DNA of 64,000 nt from Duganella margarita. Its GTDB lineage: Bacteria; Pseudomonadota; Gammaproteobacteria; Burkholderiales; Burkholderiaceae_D. Location of the stretch: positions 248,001 to 312,000 of the forward strand of contig NZ_WWCS01000005.1 of NCBI RefSeq assembly GCF_009857535.1, given 5' to 3'. Position 1 is the first letter of the stretch, and every line of letters begins with the position of its first letter. A program made the translations under genes and the position numbers. This document shows, one piece after another, positions 44,150-53,618 of this stretch. Below the pieces are notes generated by a model that made no database searches, was not told the DNA's origin, and saw nothing but the letters and a program-made list of their open reading frames with translations.

Positions 44150-45205
44150 TTACTTTCTGAAGCGCTCCGTCAGCGGCCACAGGGTCAGTGTGGCGGCTAC
44201 GGCGATGGCGCTGCCGAGCAGGTTGGTTTCCAGGCGCGCCAGTGCGTAGTTGTATTCGTTGAAGACTGGCATGGCGTAGTCGGCCACCAGTACGAAGGAC
44301 GGCGTCAGGAAGGCGACGAAGACGCCGTAGCCCACCGGACGCAAAGTCATCGTCAGGCCGATCAGCGGGAACACCGCCAGCGCAATCGCCAGCGGCGAGG
44401 TTGCCAGGCCGCTGATGGCTACCGCGATGACGGTGCCGACCACCGTGCCCACCGCGCGCTCGACGCTGCGCGGCAGCGTGCCGGAGGCGGATGGCTGCAA
44501 GATCAGCAGCACCGCCATGGTGGCCCAGTAGCCGTTCGACAGGTCCAGCATGTGCACCGTCAAATAGGCCACGGTGGTGGCGATGCCGAGCCGCAGTGCG
44601 AAGTGCACGCCGTCGCTGGATAGCGAGGCATGGCGGCGCAGATGCCGCCAGCCTTCGCGCACGCTTTGCGCGGCGGCGGCGTGCCAGCGGGTGCTGTAGT
44701 GCTCCGGCGCGAAAGGGCGGATCTGCCAGATCACCACGCTCAGCGCGGTGGCGAACAGGCAGCCGAACAGGTACACGCCCAGGTAGGCCATGCCGCTGCT
44801 ACCGCCGTGCCACGGCCGGTCCACCATCACCACGCAGGCGGTGGCGGCGAGGATGGCGACCTGGTAGGCCTTGGCGCCCCACACCCGCGCCAGTCCGGCA
44901 CCGGTGACCACCAACAGGATGGCCAGCGCGCCGGCCGCCGTACCCAGGCTGGCGGCGTAGGTGGTCAAGCCGCCGGCCACGGTCGACAGCACGGCGAACG
45001 ACAGCATCGACGCCAGCCGGTTGCGCGCGGTGTCCGATGCGGTAGCCAGCGAGGTCCAGAAGGCGCCAATCGCCGCCCACGCAAAGTCCGGCGCGTGCAG
45101 CGCGCAGCCCACCAGCAGCATGATGGCGGAGGCCGAGGCCGCGCGCATGCCTTCCAGCAGGTTGGCCTTGTCGGTGGCGTGGGTGAGCAGGGATTTGAGC
45201 ATCAT
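44150..45205 (-). CDS. FUSC-family membrane protein (fusaric-acid-resistance type)
   Basis: 351-residue inner-membrane protein with two blocks of hydrophobic helices (about residues 20-165 and 225-345) around a cytoplasmic middle, the FUSC arrangement. LRLGIATTVAYLTVHMLDLSNGYWATMAVLLILQP in the second block is typical of aromatic-acid exporters. The start at 45205 (MMLKSLLTH) is more likely than 45295, which would overlap the divergent regulator's promoter. It is divergent from the LysR gene at 45311, the probable regulator. No membrane-fusion partner is nearby. Confidence 0.86.
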   Translation of the reverse strand: MMLKSLLTHATDKANLLEGMRAASASAIMLLVGCALHAPDFAWAAIGAFWTSLATASDTARNRLASMLSFAVLSTVAGGLTTYAASLGTAAGALAILLVVTGAGLARVWGAKAYQVAILAATACVVMVDRPWHGGSSGMAYLGVYLFGCLFATALSVVIWQIRPFAPEHYSTRWHAAAAQSVREGWRHLRRHASLSSDGVHFALRLGIATTVAYLTVHMLDLSNGYWATMAVLLILQPSASGTLPRSVERAVGTVVGTVIAVAISGLATSPLAIALAVFPLIGLTMTLRPVGYGVFVAFLTPSFVLVADYAMPVFNEYNYALARLETNLLGSAIAVAATLTLWPLTERFRK

Positions 45206-45310
45206 GAGGTCCAGCTTAAGCGCACACGCTCCGCGAATCCAATATTTCGTGCTAGTCTCTTCAAGACGAAAAAGATATCGCAACATGCTCTTCAAGATGA
45301 AAGGACAACG

Positions 45311-46198
45311 ATGGAGTTTCGCCAGTTACGCTATTTCCTGGCCGTGGCCGAGCACCTGCATTTCACCGTGGCGGCCGAGCGGCTGGGCATTGCGCAGCCG
45401 CCGTTGAGCCAGCAGATCATCAAGCTGGAACGGGAGATCGGCACGCAGCTGTTCATCCGCCATCCGCGCCGCGTGGAGTTGACTGAGGCCGGCGTGATTT
45501 TCAAAGAGCGCGCGCGGCGCGTGCTGGACGACGCCAACGACGCGCTGGAACACGTGAAGATGGCGGCGCGCGGCGAGAGCGGCAATCTGTCGATTGGTTT
45601 TGCTGGTTCCACGGTGTTTCATCCAACTGTGGCGCGGCTGCTGCGCCGCTTCCGCGAGGACTATCCGGGCGTGAAGATCCGCACCGAGGAGAGCAACAGC
45701 ACGGCGCTGCTGGGCAAGCTGGCCGACGCCCAGGTCGATTGCGCTATGATCCGCCTGCCGCTCGATTGCGGCGACCTGACCGTCACGCCGCTGGTGCAGG
45801 AGAAGATGATCGCAGTGCTGCCCAGCGGCCATGCGCTGGGCCGGCGCCGCACCATCGACTTGAAACAGCTGGCGGCCGATCCATTCATCCTGTACCCGCG
45901 TGCGATCAATCCTGAACTGTACGACGCCATCATCAGCGCCTGCCACGTGGCCGGCTTTTCGCCCAGGATTGAAATGGAGTCGCCGCAGATTTCGTCGGGC
46001 GTCAATATGGTGGCGGCGGGATTCGGCGTGGCCATCATTCCGGAGTCGATCGGCCAGTTTCGTTCCGAGGGCGTCACGTATCAGGACCTGCGCAATCAGG
46101 GGCTGGGCACGGCGATCGCATTGATTACGCGGCCGCGAGAGAAGTCGGTCACGGTGCGGAACTTTACCGACTTGGTCAAACAGTTCTACCGGCGCTGA
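45311..46198 (+). CDS. LysR-family transcriptional regulator
   Basis: 295-residue regulator starting MEFRQLRYFLAVAEHLHFTVAAERLGIAQPPLSQQIIKLEREIG, with AAGGA 7 bases upstream. The effector domain (about 90-295) resembles the CatR/BenM-type group that senses aromatic acids (GFAGSTVFHPTVARLLRRFREDYPGV). It is divergent from the FUSC transporter, consistent with control of efflux of an aromatic compound. Its 3' end overlaps the convergent binding-protein gene by 13 bases. Confidence 0.92.
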   Translation: MEFRQLRYFLAVAEHLHFTVAAERLGIAQPPLSQQIIKLEREIGTQLFIRHPRRVELTEAGVIFKERARRVLDDANDALEHVKMAARGESGNLSIGFAGSTVFHPTVARLLRRFREDYPGVKIRTEESNSTALLGKLADAQVDCAMIRLPLDCGDLTVTPLVQEKMIAVLPSGHALGRRRTIDLKQLAADPFILYPRAINPELYDAIISACHVAGFSPRIEMESPQISSGVNMVAAGFGVAIIPESIGQFRSEGVTYQDLRNQGLGTAIALITRPREKSVTVRNFTDLVKQFYRR

Positions 46199-46932
46199 GG
46201 GCGATGCAGCAGTTCGTCCATCACGCGTTTCTGGCGCAATTGGCGGCAGGCTGCTTGCAGCGCGGCGATGGTGGCGGCGTCGATCTGGGGATTTGCATAC
46301 AGCGCCACCCGGCCGTGCATCAGCGGGTAGCGCGGGCTGACCTGGCCGGCCGCCTTGCCCAGCGCGTATTCGATGCTGTCGCCGACACCCAGCACCACAT
46401 CCAGCCGCCCGGCCTGCAGCATGCGCACGCCCTGGTCGTAGCTGTCGAAGGCGTGCTTGTGGATGCGCGCTTCGGCTTCCAGTTCCGGACTGTAGCCGGA
46501 GTGGCGCAGCGTGCCGACGGTTTTGCCGAACAGGTCTTCCATGCGCTGGAAGCGGAAGCCGCTGCGGCCGAACACCACAATATCGACCGTGCCCACATAG
46601 TCGATGGCGGCGCCGCCCTTGGCGCTGGTGTCGATCAGCAGCGTCAGGTCTGCGCCGCCCCCGGTCAGCATGTGCGGCGCGCGGCCATAGGGCACCGGCA
46701 TGGGTGTGATCGGCACACCGCTCAGCGTCGCCAGTTGTGCACACAACTCGATCAAGGCGCCGATAGGCTGGCCGTGCGGGCCGTTGCCGGCCCACGGCAT
46801 CAGGTTGACCATCGTCAGACGCAACGGCGTGCGCGTGGCGGCAGTGGCGGCGGACGATGTCGCCGGCAGTGCGCCAAGCGCCGCGATGGCGGCCATGGAC
46901 GCCAATGCACGGCGGCGTGTCACTACAGGCAT
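46186..46932 (-). CDS. exported substrate-binding-like protein (SBP family 3)
   Basis: 248-residue protein with a twin-arginine-like leader (MPVVTRRRALASMAAIAALGALPATSSAA). The body matches extracellular solute-binding proteins: LRLTMVNLMPWAG, GALIELCAQLATLSGVPITPMPVPYGRA, FGKTVGTLRHSGYS and LQAGRLDVVLGVGDSIEYALG. No permease or ATPase gene is adjacent, so it may be an orphan sensor-type binding protein. Its end overlaps the LysR gene. Confidence 0.8.
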   Translation of the reverse strand: MPVVTRRRALASMAAIAALGALPATSSAATAATRTPLRLTMVNLMPWAGNGPHGQPIGALIELCAQLATLSGVPITPMPVPYGRAPHMLTGGGADLTLLIDTSAKGGAAIDYVGTVDIVVFGRSGFRFQRMEDLFGKTVGTLRHSGYSPELEAEARIHKHAFDSYDQGVRMLQAGRLDVVLGVGDSIEYALGKAAGQVSPRYPLMHGRVALYANPQIDAATIAALQAACRQLRQKRVMDELLHRPQRR

Positions 46933-47029
46933 GGAAGGCTCCTCGTGCGCGTTATTCTTCCCGTATTATGCCCATGAGCTGGCGAAAGCTGTGCAACTGG
47001 TTTGCGATACTAACTTCTGGAGGTGCGGA

Positions 47030-48304
47030 ATGGATGGATTTCAGGCGGGCCGGCGCAGGTTGCTGGGGGCTGCTGCAGGGATGACGGCGATGGCGGTGCC
47101 GGGCGTATCGTCGGCATCATCGGGGGCGCCGTCATCGGCGGCGGACTGGGAGGCGATCGCGCAAAGCTATGACATCGCCGGCGATATCGTCAATCTGGAG
47201 AACGCCTACTACGGCATCATGGCGCGGCCGGTGGCGGAAGATTTCAAGCGCAATATCGATTACCTGAACCGCTATAACTCCTACTATCTGCGGCGCCAGT
47301 TCGACCGCGCCGGCATGGAGCAGTTGCGGGAACTGCTGGCGACCCATACCGGTGTAGCGGCGGAAGAACTGGCCATTACGCGCGGCGCCACCGAGTCGCT
47401 GCAAAACCTGATCTGCAATTACTGCTTGCTCAAGCGCGGCGACACCATCATGTACGCCAATCTCGATTACGACGCCATGCAGTACGCGATGAACGATCTG
47501 GCCCAGCGCAGCGGCGCCAAGGTGGCGCTGGTGAAGATCCCTGAGCCGGTCAACCGCCAGGCCGCCATTGACGTCTACGAACTGGCCTTGCGCCAGCATC
47601 CGCGTACCAGGCTGCTGCTGCTCACGCACGTCAACCACCGCACCGGCTTTGTGCTGCCGGTGGTGGAGATCATCAAGCTGGCCAAGGCGCGCGGCGTCGA
47701 TGTGATCCTCGACGTGGCGCAGTCTTGGGGACAGCTGGACTACAAGCTGCCTGACCTGGGCGCGGATTTTATCGGCGCCAATCTGCACAAATGGGTTGGT
47801 GCGCCGCTCGGCACGGGTTTTCTGTATATTCGCAAGGAGCGGCTGGCGGATATCGGCGTCGAGCGCGGCGACGAGGACTATCCGGCCAGCGACACCCGCT
47901 CGCGCGTGCATTCGGGCACCTTCAACGCCGCTGCGCTGATGACGGTTCCGGCGGCGCTCAAGCTGCACGACGCAATCGGCGTTTCCAACCGGGGCCGCCG
48001 CCTGCGCGAGCTGCGCGACTACTGGGTGCGGCAGGTGCGCGGCCTGGATGGCGTGCAGGTGCTGACGCCGGACGATGCCGGCAGCTACGGCGCGGTGACC
48101 TCGTTCCGCCTGCGCGGTCACACCACGTTTGAACAGAACGCGGCGCTAGTCAACCGGCTGGTGGAGCAGTATCGGATTTTCACCGTGGCGCGCAAGGGGC
48201 CGGTGGGTGGCGCCTGCATCCGCGTCACGCCTGGCCTGTTCACCCGCACCGCCGATCTGGATCAGCTGGTGGCGGCGCTCAGGGATTTGTCTCAAAAGGG
48301 ATAA
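47030..48304 (+). CDS. exported class V aminotransferase-like PLP enzyme
   Basis: 424-residue PLP-dependent enzyme of the cysteine desulfurase/isopenicillin-N epimerase type. GGAGG precedes the ATG by 6 bases. N terminus MDGFQAGRRRLLGAAAGMTAMAVPG looks like a Tat leader, so it may work in the periplasm. Core: ITRGATESLQNLI, VDVILDVAQSWGQLDY (PLP-ring Asp) and GANLHKWVGAPLGTGFLY with the Schiff-base Lys. Homologues with the RRxL leader are frequent in proteobacteria; the substrate is unknown. Confidence 0.85.
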   Translation: MDGFQAGRRRLLGAAAGMTAMAVPGVSSASSGAPSSAADWEAIAQSYDIAGDIVNLENAYYGIMARPVAEDFKRNIDYLNRYNSYYLRRQFDRAGMEQLRELLATHTGVAAEELAITRGATESLQNLICNYCLLKRGDTIMYANLDYDAMQYAMNDLAQRSGAKVALVKIPEPVNRQAAIDVYELALRQHPRTRLLLLTHVNHRTGFVLPVVEIIKLAKARGVDVILDVAQSWGQLDYKLPDLGADFIGANLHKWVGAPLGTGFLYIRKERLADIGVERGDEDYPASDTRSRVHSGTFNAAALMTVPAALKLHDAIGVSNRGRRLRELRDYWVRQVRGLDGVQVLTPDDAGSYGAVTSFRLRGHTTFEQNAALVNRLVEQYRIFTVARKGPVGGACIRVTPGLFTRTADLDQLVAALRDLSQKG

Positions 48305-48394
48305 GCCTACCTTTAGGCAGGTTACAAACGAGGTGCGCATCGGTTCCAATGTGATCTGGCTTTGCCACATCAATCACATAAGAAGGAGTATCAC

Positions 48395-49381
48395 GTGAAT
48401 TCCGAAAAGACTTCCTCCGACGTCAGCTCATCCCGCCGCTCGGCCATCGTCGGCGGCCTGGGTGCTGTTGCCGCGGCAGCGGCTGGCCTGCCTTCGATCG
48501 CCTCGGCTGCGACATCTTCCACCACCCCTCATCAAGGAGCATTCAACATGGACAGCGGTTTTGTTACAGTAAAAGACGGTAGCCAGATTTTCTACAAGGA
48601 CTGGGGTCCTAAAGACGCACCAGTAGTCTGGTTCCACCACGGCTGGCCGCTGAGCTCGGACGACTGGGATGCGCAGATGATGTTCTTCCTGCAGCACGGC
48701 TACCGCGTCATCGCCCACGATCGTCGTGGCCACGGCCGCTCGACCCAGACCGACCATGGCAACGACATGGACACCTACAGCGCCGACACCGCCGCCGTGG
48801 TCGCGGCACTGAAAGTGAAGAGCGCCATCCACGTGGGTCACTCGACCGGCGGCGGCGAAGTGGTGCGCTACGTGCGTCAACACGGCAAAGGCCTGGTGAC
48901 CAAGGCTGTGCTGATCAGCGCCGTGCCACCGATCATGGTGCAATCGGCCACCAATCCAGACGGCGTGCCGCTGAAAGTGTTCGACGACATCCGTCAAGGC
49001 ACTGCGTTCAACCGTCCACAGTTCTACATGGACCTGACGATGCCGTTCTACGGCTACAACCGTCCGGGCGCCAAAGTGTCGGAAGCGATCCGCCAGAACT
49101 GGTGGCGTCAGGGCATGAACGGTGGCGTTAAAGCTGCCTACGATTGCATCTTCCAATTCGCCCAGGTGGACTTCAGCGACGACCTGCGTGCGCTGGATAT
49201 CCCGGTGCTGGTGATGCACGGTGAAGACGACCAGATCGTCCCATTCGCCAACAGCGGCGCGAAATCGGTCAAGCTGCTCAAGCATGGCAAGCTGATTTCC
49301 TACCCAGGCTTCCCACACGGCATGCCAACCACGCACGCTGATGTGATCAATCCGGACCTGCTGGCCTTCTTCAAGTCCTGA
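48395..49381 (+). CDS. alpha/beta hydrolase (non-haem chloroperoxidase-like), exported form with internal second start
   Basis: 328-residue hydrolase from a GTG at 48395, with AAGGAG 6 bases upstream. The leader SSRRSAIVGGLGAVAAAAAGLPSIASAA is Tat-like. Catalytic triad: Ser150 in GHSTGGG, Asp in MHGEDDQ, His in GFPHGMP; the oxyanion HHGWPLSSDDW fits the cofactor-free perhydrolase/chloroperoxidase family. Inside the frame, AAGGAG (48534-48539) and an ATG at 48548 reproduce a full translation start exactly where cytoplasmic homologues begin (MDSGFVTVKDGSQIFYKDWG), so two products are possible. Confidence 0.9.
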   Translation: MNSEKTSSDVSSSRRSAIVGGLGAVAAAAAGLPSIASAATSSTTPHQGAFNMDSGFVTVKDGSQIFYKDWGPKDAPVVWFHHGWPLSSDDWDAQMMFFLQHGYRVIAHDRRGHGRSTQTDHGNDMDTYSADTAAVVAALKVKSAIHVGHSTGGGEVVRYVRQHGKGLVTKAVLISAVPPIMVQSATNPDGVPLKVFDDIRQGTAFNRPQFYMDLTMPFYGYNRPGAKVSEAIRQNWWRQGMNGGVKAAYDCIFQFAQVDFSDDLRALDIPVLVMHGEDDQIVPFANSGAKSVKLLKHGKLISYPGFPHGMPTTHADVINPDLLAFFKS

Positions 49382-49412
49382 TCGCCGGTTAGACCCGTGG
49401 CGCAGCCGTCGC

Positions 49413-50777
49413 TCAATGCGACGGCCTGCGCCTTGCCGTGAGCAGGGCTGCCAGCAGCATCGACGCGCCCAGCAACGGAAACACCACGCCAATAGCGACG
49501 GCAATGACAATGGCGCCCAGCGCCAGGCGATCGCCTTGCCGGCAATGCGGCGGCGCAAACCTTCCGGTGGGACGACGCTTCCACCACACCATGAAACCGC
49601 TCACGCACAGCAGCATCAGCGCGACGCAGCCGAGCAGCATCACCATCTGATTGATCCAGCCATATTCCCCGCCTTGATGCACGCTGACGCCCCATTCGGT
49701 GACGCGGCCAATCGCGCCGATGCGATCCGCGCCCAGGTCCATCTGCACCTTGCCGCTGTACTGGTCGAGGTGGATCACGCGTCGTCCGGCCAGCTGGCGC
49801 GGCGTGCGGATGGCGCTGTAGACGGCTTGCGCGTCTTGCGGCAGCACCAGCCGATAGCCTTGGCGCAGGCCGGCGGCGGCCAGCGTACCCACTGCCTGGT
49901 CGGCGCTAATGCGGGCGATGCCGGCCGGTGCGGCGGGGCCGTGATGGCCGCCATGTCCGTGGTGTTCGGCGTGCGGATCGTCGGAGGCGGGCAGCGGTTG
50001 CTGCTGCAAGGTCCATGGCAGGTCACCCAGCGCGGAGGCGGGGATGGTGGAACGCGGCAGGTTGCGCCACATGCCGTTCGGCGCGCCGAGATCATGTTCG
50101 CTGAGCCAGCGGTTGACTTGCTGGCCCCAGACTGCGGTCCACGGCATGCCGGTCAGCGCCAGAAACAGGATGACGATGCCGCCGAAGGCGCCGGTGACGG
50201 CGTGCAGGTCGCGCCACCAGTTGCGTCCTGTGGCGCCGGGACGGATGCTGATCACGCCATGGCGGCGGCCGCGCGGCCACCACAGATAAGCGCCAGTCAG
50301 CATCAGCACAATGATCCAGCCGGCCACGGTTTCGATGACCATGCGGCCGCCGTTGCCCAGCACCGTCAGCGAATGCAGGTGCTTCACGAAGGTCATCACG
50401 CGCGCCGATTCGTCGATGGCGCCGAGTACTTTGCCAGAGGATGGATCGACGAATACCTGGCGTACCTTGCCGCCGGCTTGCGTGATGTCGACCTGCACGC
50501 TGTGCGTGTCGTCGTCCGGCAGTGTGATGGCTTTGGCGTCGCCCGGCTCTGCACGCAGCGCGGCGGCGATCAGCTGCGTGGGCGCCAGCGCTGGCCTGGT
50601 GTCGGCGTCGCGCAACAGCAGGCGGGCGTAGATCACGTCGTCGATCTGCTGATGAAACAAGTAGGCGGCGCCGGTCAGCGCCAGTAAAAAGATAAAGGGC
50701 AGGCAAATCAGGCCGGCATAAAAATGCCAGTGCCAGACGCGCCGGTACAATCCGGACGCGGAGGACGGGTGGGACAT
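49413..50777 (-). CDS. PepSY-associated transmembrane protein
   Basis: 454-residue inner-membrane protein. Four main helices: about 18-38 (GLICLPFIFLLALTGAAYLF), 145-165, 195-215 and 375-440. PepSY-like periplasmic regions lie between. His-rich DDPHAEHHGHGGHHG (about 268-283) could bind copper or iron. This family is found beside TonB-dependent receptors for siderophores or copper; here it is followed, upstream on the same strand, by a DUF2946 gene, strengthening the metal link. It may act as a ferric reductase-like or processing component. Confidence 0.88.
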   Translation of the reverse strand: MSHPSSASGLYRRVWHWHFYAGLICLPFIFLLALTGAAYLFHQQIDDVIYARLLLRDADTRPALAPTQLIAAALRAEPGDAKAITLPDDDTHSVQVDITQAGGKVRQVFVDPSSGKVLGAIDESARVMTFVKHLHSLTVLGNGGRMVIETVAGWIIVLMLTGAYLWWPRGRRHGVISIRPGATGRNWWRDLHAVTGAFGGIVILFLALTGMPWTAVWGQQVNRWLSEHDLGAPNGMWRNLPRSTIPASALGDLPWTLQQQPLPASDDPHAEHHGHGGHHGPAAPAGIARISADQAVGTLAAAGLRQGYRLVLPQDAQAVYSAIRTPRQLAGRRVIHLDQYSGKVQMDLGADRIGAIGRVTEWGVSVHQGGEYGWINQMVMLLGCVALMLLCVSGFMVWWKRRPTGRFAPPHCRQGDRLALGAIVIAVAIGVVFPLLGASMLLAALLTARRRPSH

Positions 50778-50840
50778 GGGAAATCTCCAGCTTTACAGAT
50801 GCGAAGGCGCAGCGCGGTAACGGCGCTGCGGACGGACGAA

Positions 50841-51212
50841 TCAGGCGGCGGCAGGAGGCGCGCGCGGATTGGCGGTCGACCAGATGAATAGCGGCGACGG
50901 CGAGTGGTAATACAGCGCAGGGAAAATCGGCTGCGCGCGGTGCAGCGGAAAGTGCCAGGCCGACGGTGGCGGCAACGCTGGCGGCGTCGCGTGCGCGGCG
51001 CAGTACGGACAATGCTCAAAAGCGTGGACAATCGCGTCCGACAGCGACTTGCCAGGCGGCGCCTTGACGCCGTCGATGGTACACATCTCCAGCCCCGGAA
51101 CGCCGCCGGCCGCCGACATCGTATGCGACACGGCAGGCGCAACAGCACTAAACAGCAGCGCCAGAATGGCGATCCACAAGTGCAAGATGTTCCGTTTATC
51201 CGATAGGCGCAT
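50841..51212 (-). CDS. DUF2946 family protein
   Basis: 123-residue protein with an N-terminal membrane anchor or signal (NILHLWIAILALLFSAVAPAVSH) and the family motif MCTIDGVK, then HAFEHCPYCAAH, a Cys/His cluster suited to copper. The C terminus is Pro-rich. It precedes the PepSY protein by 63 bases on the same strand; the pair is common in proteobacterial copper loci. Confidence 0.83.
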   Translation of the reverse strand: MRLSDKRNILHLWIAILALLFSAVAPAVSHTMSAAGGVPGLEMCTIDGVKAPPGKSLSDAIVHAFEHCPYCAAHATPPALPPPSAWHFPLHRAQPIFPALYYHSPSPLFIWSTANPRAPPAAA

Positions 51213-51292
51213 CCACCAATTATACCCACCCGCGCCGCTTCGCCTGCGGGCTTGAAATCTTTAAGTCAGCAGAACTACGCTATGATCGCGGC

Positions 51293-51964
51293 ATGAACCG
51301 GAAACTCCTTGCCCTTGCTGCGATCTCTGCGGTGTTTGGCGTCATTAATTTTGCCAGCCGTGCTGCCCAGTCGGGACAGCAGGCGCCGTTTCAGGCCTTG
51401 GTCAGCCCGGCCAGTTGCGCGCAGCCGCAGTGGCCGGCCGAGGCGCGGCGGTATGAAATCGAGGGCGCGACCACGATTCGCTTTGAAATCGGCAGCGACG
51501 GCCGGGTGTTGCATCCGGCGGTGACGCAGAGTAGCGGCTGGCAGATCCTGGATCAGGCGGCGCTGCAAGGCATCGCCCGCTGCGTGTTTCAGCCGGATCT
51601 GCCGGCCGCCAGCAAGCAGACCGTGTTCCCGTTGCAGTATGTGTGGAAGTTGAGCGGCACGCCGGCGGCGCGGCCGGTGCTGCTGGCCGACAGTTGCCCG
51701 CCGTCCGACCGCTTTGCCACCTTCCGCGCGGCCGACCAGCGGCCCAGCAGTGCCGATGGCATCCTGCTGCGCTTTCTGGTCAACGCCGATGGCGCGCCGA
51801 CCCGCGTGGTGGCCGAGCCGAACGGCCAGCCGCCGGCGCTGGTGGCGCAGGCGATCGGCTATCTGCAAAGCTGCCGCTTCGGCTACCCGGACGGCGCAAC
51901 CGCAGCCGCCGGAGCCACCGAAGATCGCACCGATACCGGCTTCGGCCGGGTGTTGCTGAAATGA
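51293..51964 (+). CDS. exported TonB-C-terminal-like protein
   Basis: 223-residue protein with an N-terminal signal/anchor (MNRKLLALAAISAVFGVINFASRA). Two TonB_C-like domains appear in tandem: about 40-115 (PQWPAEARRYEIEGATTIRFEIGSDGRVLHPAVTQSSGWQILDQAALQGIARCVFQP) and about 130-205. It lacks the Pro-rich spacer of true TonB. Several Cys could form disulphides. Probably periplasmic; role unclear. Confidence 0.75.
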   Translation: MNRKLLALAAISAVFGVINFASRAAQSGQQAPFQALVSPASCAQPQWPAEARRYEIEGATTIRFEIGSDGRVLHPAVTQSSGWQILDQAALQGIARCVFQPDLPAASKQTVFPLQYVWKLSGTPAARPVLLADSCPPSDRFATFRAADQRPSSADGILLRFLVNADGAPTRVVAEPNGQPPALVAQAIGYLQSCRFGYPDGATAAAGATEDRTDTGFGRVLLK

Positions 51965-52381
51965 TTACGCGGCGCTGGCCGTGCTGACCTGCAGCTGCGC
52001 GCGCGAGGCCAGTGCTTCGCGCACCGCAGTCAGGATGCGTTCCAGGTTGGCCGGCTTGATGACGTGGGCGTCGAAGCCGGTATCGATCACACGCTGACGG
52101 GTGACGACGTCGCCCCAGGCGGTGAAGGCGATCAGCGCCACCTGGTCGAAGTCCGGCACTGCGCGCAGCGCGGCCGCGACCTGGTAGCCGTCCATGCCGG
52201 GCATGCCGAGGTCGAGCAGCACGGCGTGCGGTTCAAAGGTGCGCACCGCTTCCAGCCCGGTCAGACCGGTGTAGGCAACCGCAGTGCGATAGCCGTGCAG
52301 TTCGAGTAGTTCGGCCGAAATGTCGGCCGCTTCGCTGTTGTCGTCGACAACGAGAATACGTTGGGTAGTGGTCTGGTCCAT
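51965..52381 (-). CDS. single-domain response regulator
   Basis: 138-residue receiver (CheY-like) protein: acidic pair Asp13-Asp14, phosphoacceptor Asp57 in LLDLGMPGMDG, Thr in AFTAWG and Lys in VIKPANLE. No output domain, so it should act through protein contact. It converges on the TonB-like gene with no gap between stops. No partner kinase is adjacent. Confidence 0.92.
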   Translation of the reverse strand: MDQTTTQRILVVDDNSEAADISAELLELHGYRTAVAYTGLTGLEAVRTFEPHAVLLDLGMPGMDGYQVAAALRAVPDFDQVALIAFTAWGDVVTRQRVIDTGFDAHVIKPANLERILTAVREALASRAQLQVSTASAA

Positions 52382-52578
52382 GATATGAACGAAAAGTGAA
52401 ACGTGGCGTTCGGCTGGGTCCAGGCCGGAGGAGACGGGGCGCGACAGGGAAGGGGCACGCGAGCCAACAGAAAATTGGCTTTCCTGAAGTCAATTATAGT
52501 GCTTATTTGGCCGCACGCTTGAATAAATGTCGTGTTGTCTCCAAATTGGCCAGGAACATTTATTGAAAGGAATCAAAT

Positions 52579-53076
52579 ATGAGCACGGAAAAAGCCATTC
52601 TGGCCGGCGGTTGCTTCTGGGGGATGCAGGATCTGATCCGCAAAATGCCGGGCGTGGTGTCCACGCGGGTCGGCTACAGCGGCGGCGACGTCGCCAATGC
52701 GACCTATCGCAACCATGGCACGCACGCCGAGGCGATCGAGATCAGCTTCGATCCGGCCGTGCTCAGCTACCGCAAAATCCTGGAATTCTTCTTCCAGATC
52801 CACGACCCGAGCACCGTCAACCGGCAGGGCAACGACCTCGGCACCAGTTACCGCTCGGCTATTTATTATGTCGATGAGAAACAACGCGAAGTTGCTGAAG
52901 ACACCATCGCCGATGTGAATGCCGCCGGTCTGTGGCCGGGCAAGGTGGTCACCGAAGTGGCCCCGGCTGGCCCGTTCTGGGAGGCCGAGCCGGAGCATCA
53001 GGACTATCTGGAACGTATTCCGAACGGCTACACCTGCCATTACATCCGGCCGGACTGGGTCTTGCCAAAGCGGTAA
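52579..53076 (+). CDS. msrA: peptide-methionine (S)-S-oxide reductase
   Basis: 165-residue MsrA repairing oxidised methionine. Catalytic Cys12 is in [35 protein letters not shown] and [23 protein letters not shown] are intact. A resolving Cys may be the one in YTCHYIRP near the C terminus. AAAGGA precedes the ATG. No msrB in the window. Confidence 0.95.
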   Translation: MSTEKAILAGGCFWGMQDLIRKMPGVVSTRVGYSGGDVANATYRNHGTHAEAIEISFDPAVLSYRKILEFFFQIHDPSTVNRQGNDLGTSYRSAIYYVDEKQREVAEDTIADVNAAGLWPGKVVTEVAPAGPFWEAEPEHQDYLERIPNGYTCHYIRPDWVLPKR

Positions 53077-53186
53077 ATTGTGTTTGTAAACAGCGGCTTA
53101 CGAGTTCGGAAGGTAACCGGAAGGCAATTTTGACGCGGTCCGCCTAGAGTGCAGAGCATGTTCAGCTCTTCACTTTAGGAAATGTC

Positions 53187-53585
53187 ATGAGTCAGTTATT
53201 TGCCGCCGTTTATGAAATCCACAGCGCCGCCCTGGGCCGTCCGTCGCTGCGTCTGAACCTGGTTGTCAACCGCGAAACCGAGAGCGTGGTCGGCACCGCC
53301 GTGCTGGAAACCGTGACCGGCGAAGTGCACGAAATGTCGGTGCGCGGCCACCACATGGAGATCGATACCGGCGAGCCGATGCAGACCATCGTGCTGGCCG
53401 GCACGCCGCCGATTTTCGGCGCGCACAGCGATCAGCCGACGTCGTTCCAGATGTTGCTGGTATTGCCGACCGCGTGGAAAGATGGCCAGGCTTGTTATAA
53501 GATGAGTTTCGGCAAGTTGTTCCCGCGCGTGATCGATGTCCGCGACGGCGTGGCGCGCGCAGTGTTGCCGGAAACCGTGTATTAA
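53187..53585 (+). CDS. small beta-rich conserved protein, DUF1842-like
   Basis: 132-residue soluble protein. LRLNLVVNRETESVVGTAVLETVTGEVHEMSVRGHHMEI and FQMLLVLPTAWKDGQACYKM suggest a compact beta-sandwich and resemble DUF1842. AGGAAA precedes the ATG. No signal peptide. Function unknown; 33 bases separate it from the cupin gene. Confidence 0.65.
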   Translation: MSQLFAAVYEIHSAALGRPSLRLNLVVNRETESVVGTAVLETVTGEVHEMSVRGHHMEIDTGEPMQTIVLAGTPPIFGAHSDQPTSFQMLLVLPTAWKDGQACYKMSFGKLFPRVIDVRDGVARAVLPETVY

Positions 53586-53618
53586 AAAAAGCAACAATGC
53601 AAAAAGGATAGCTCGCCG

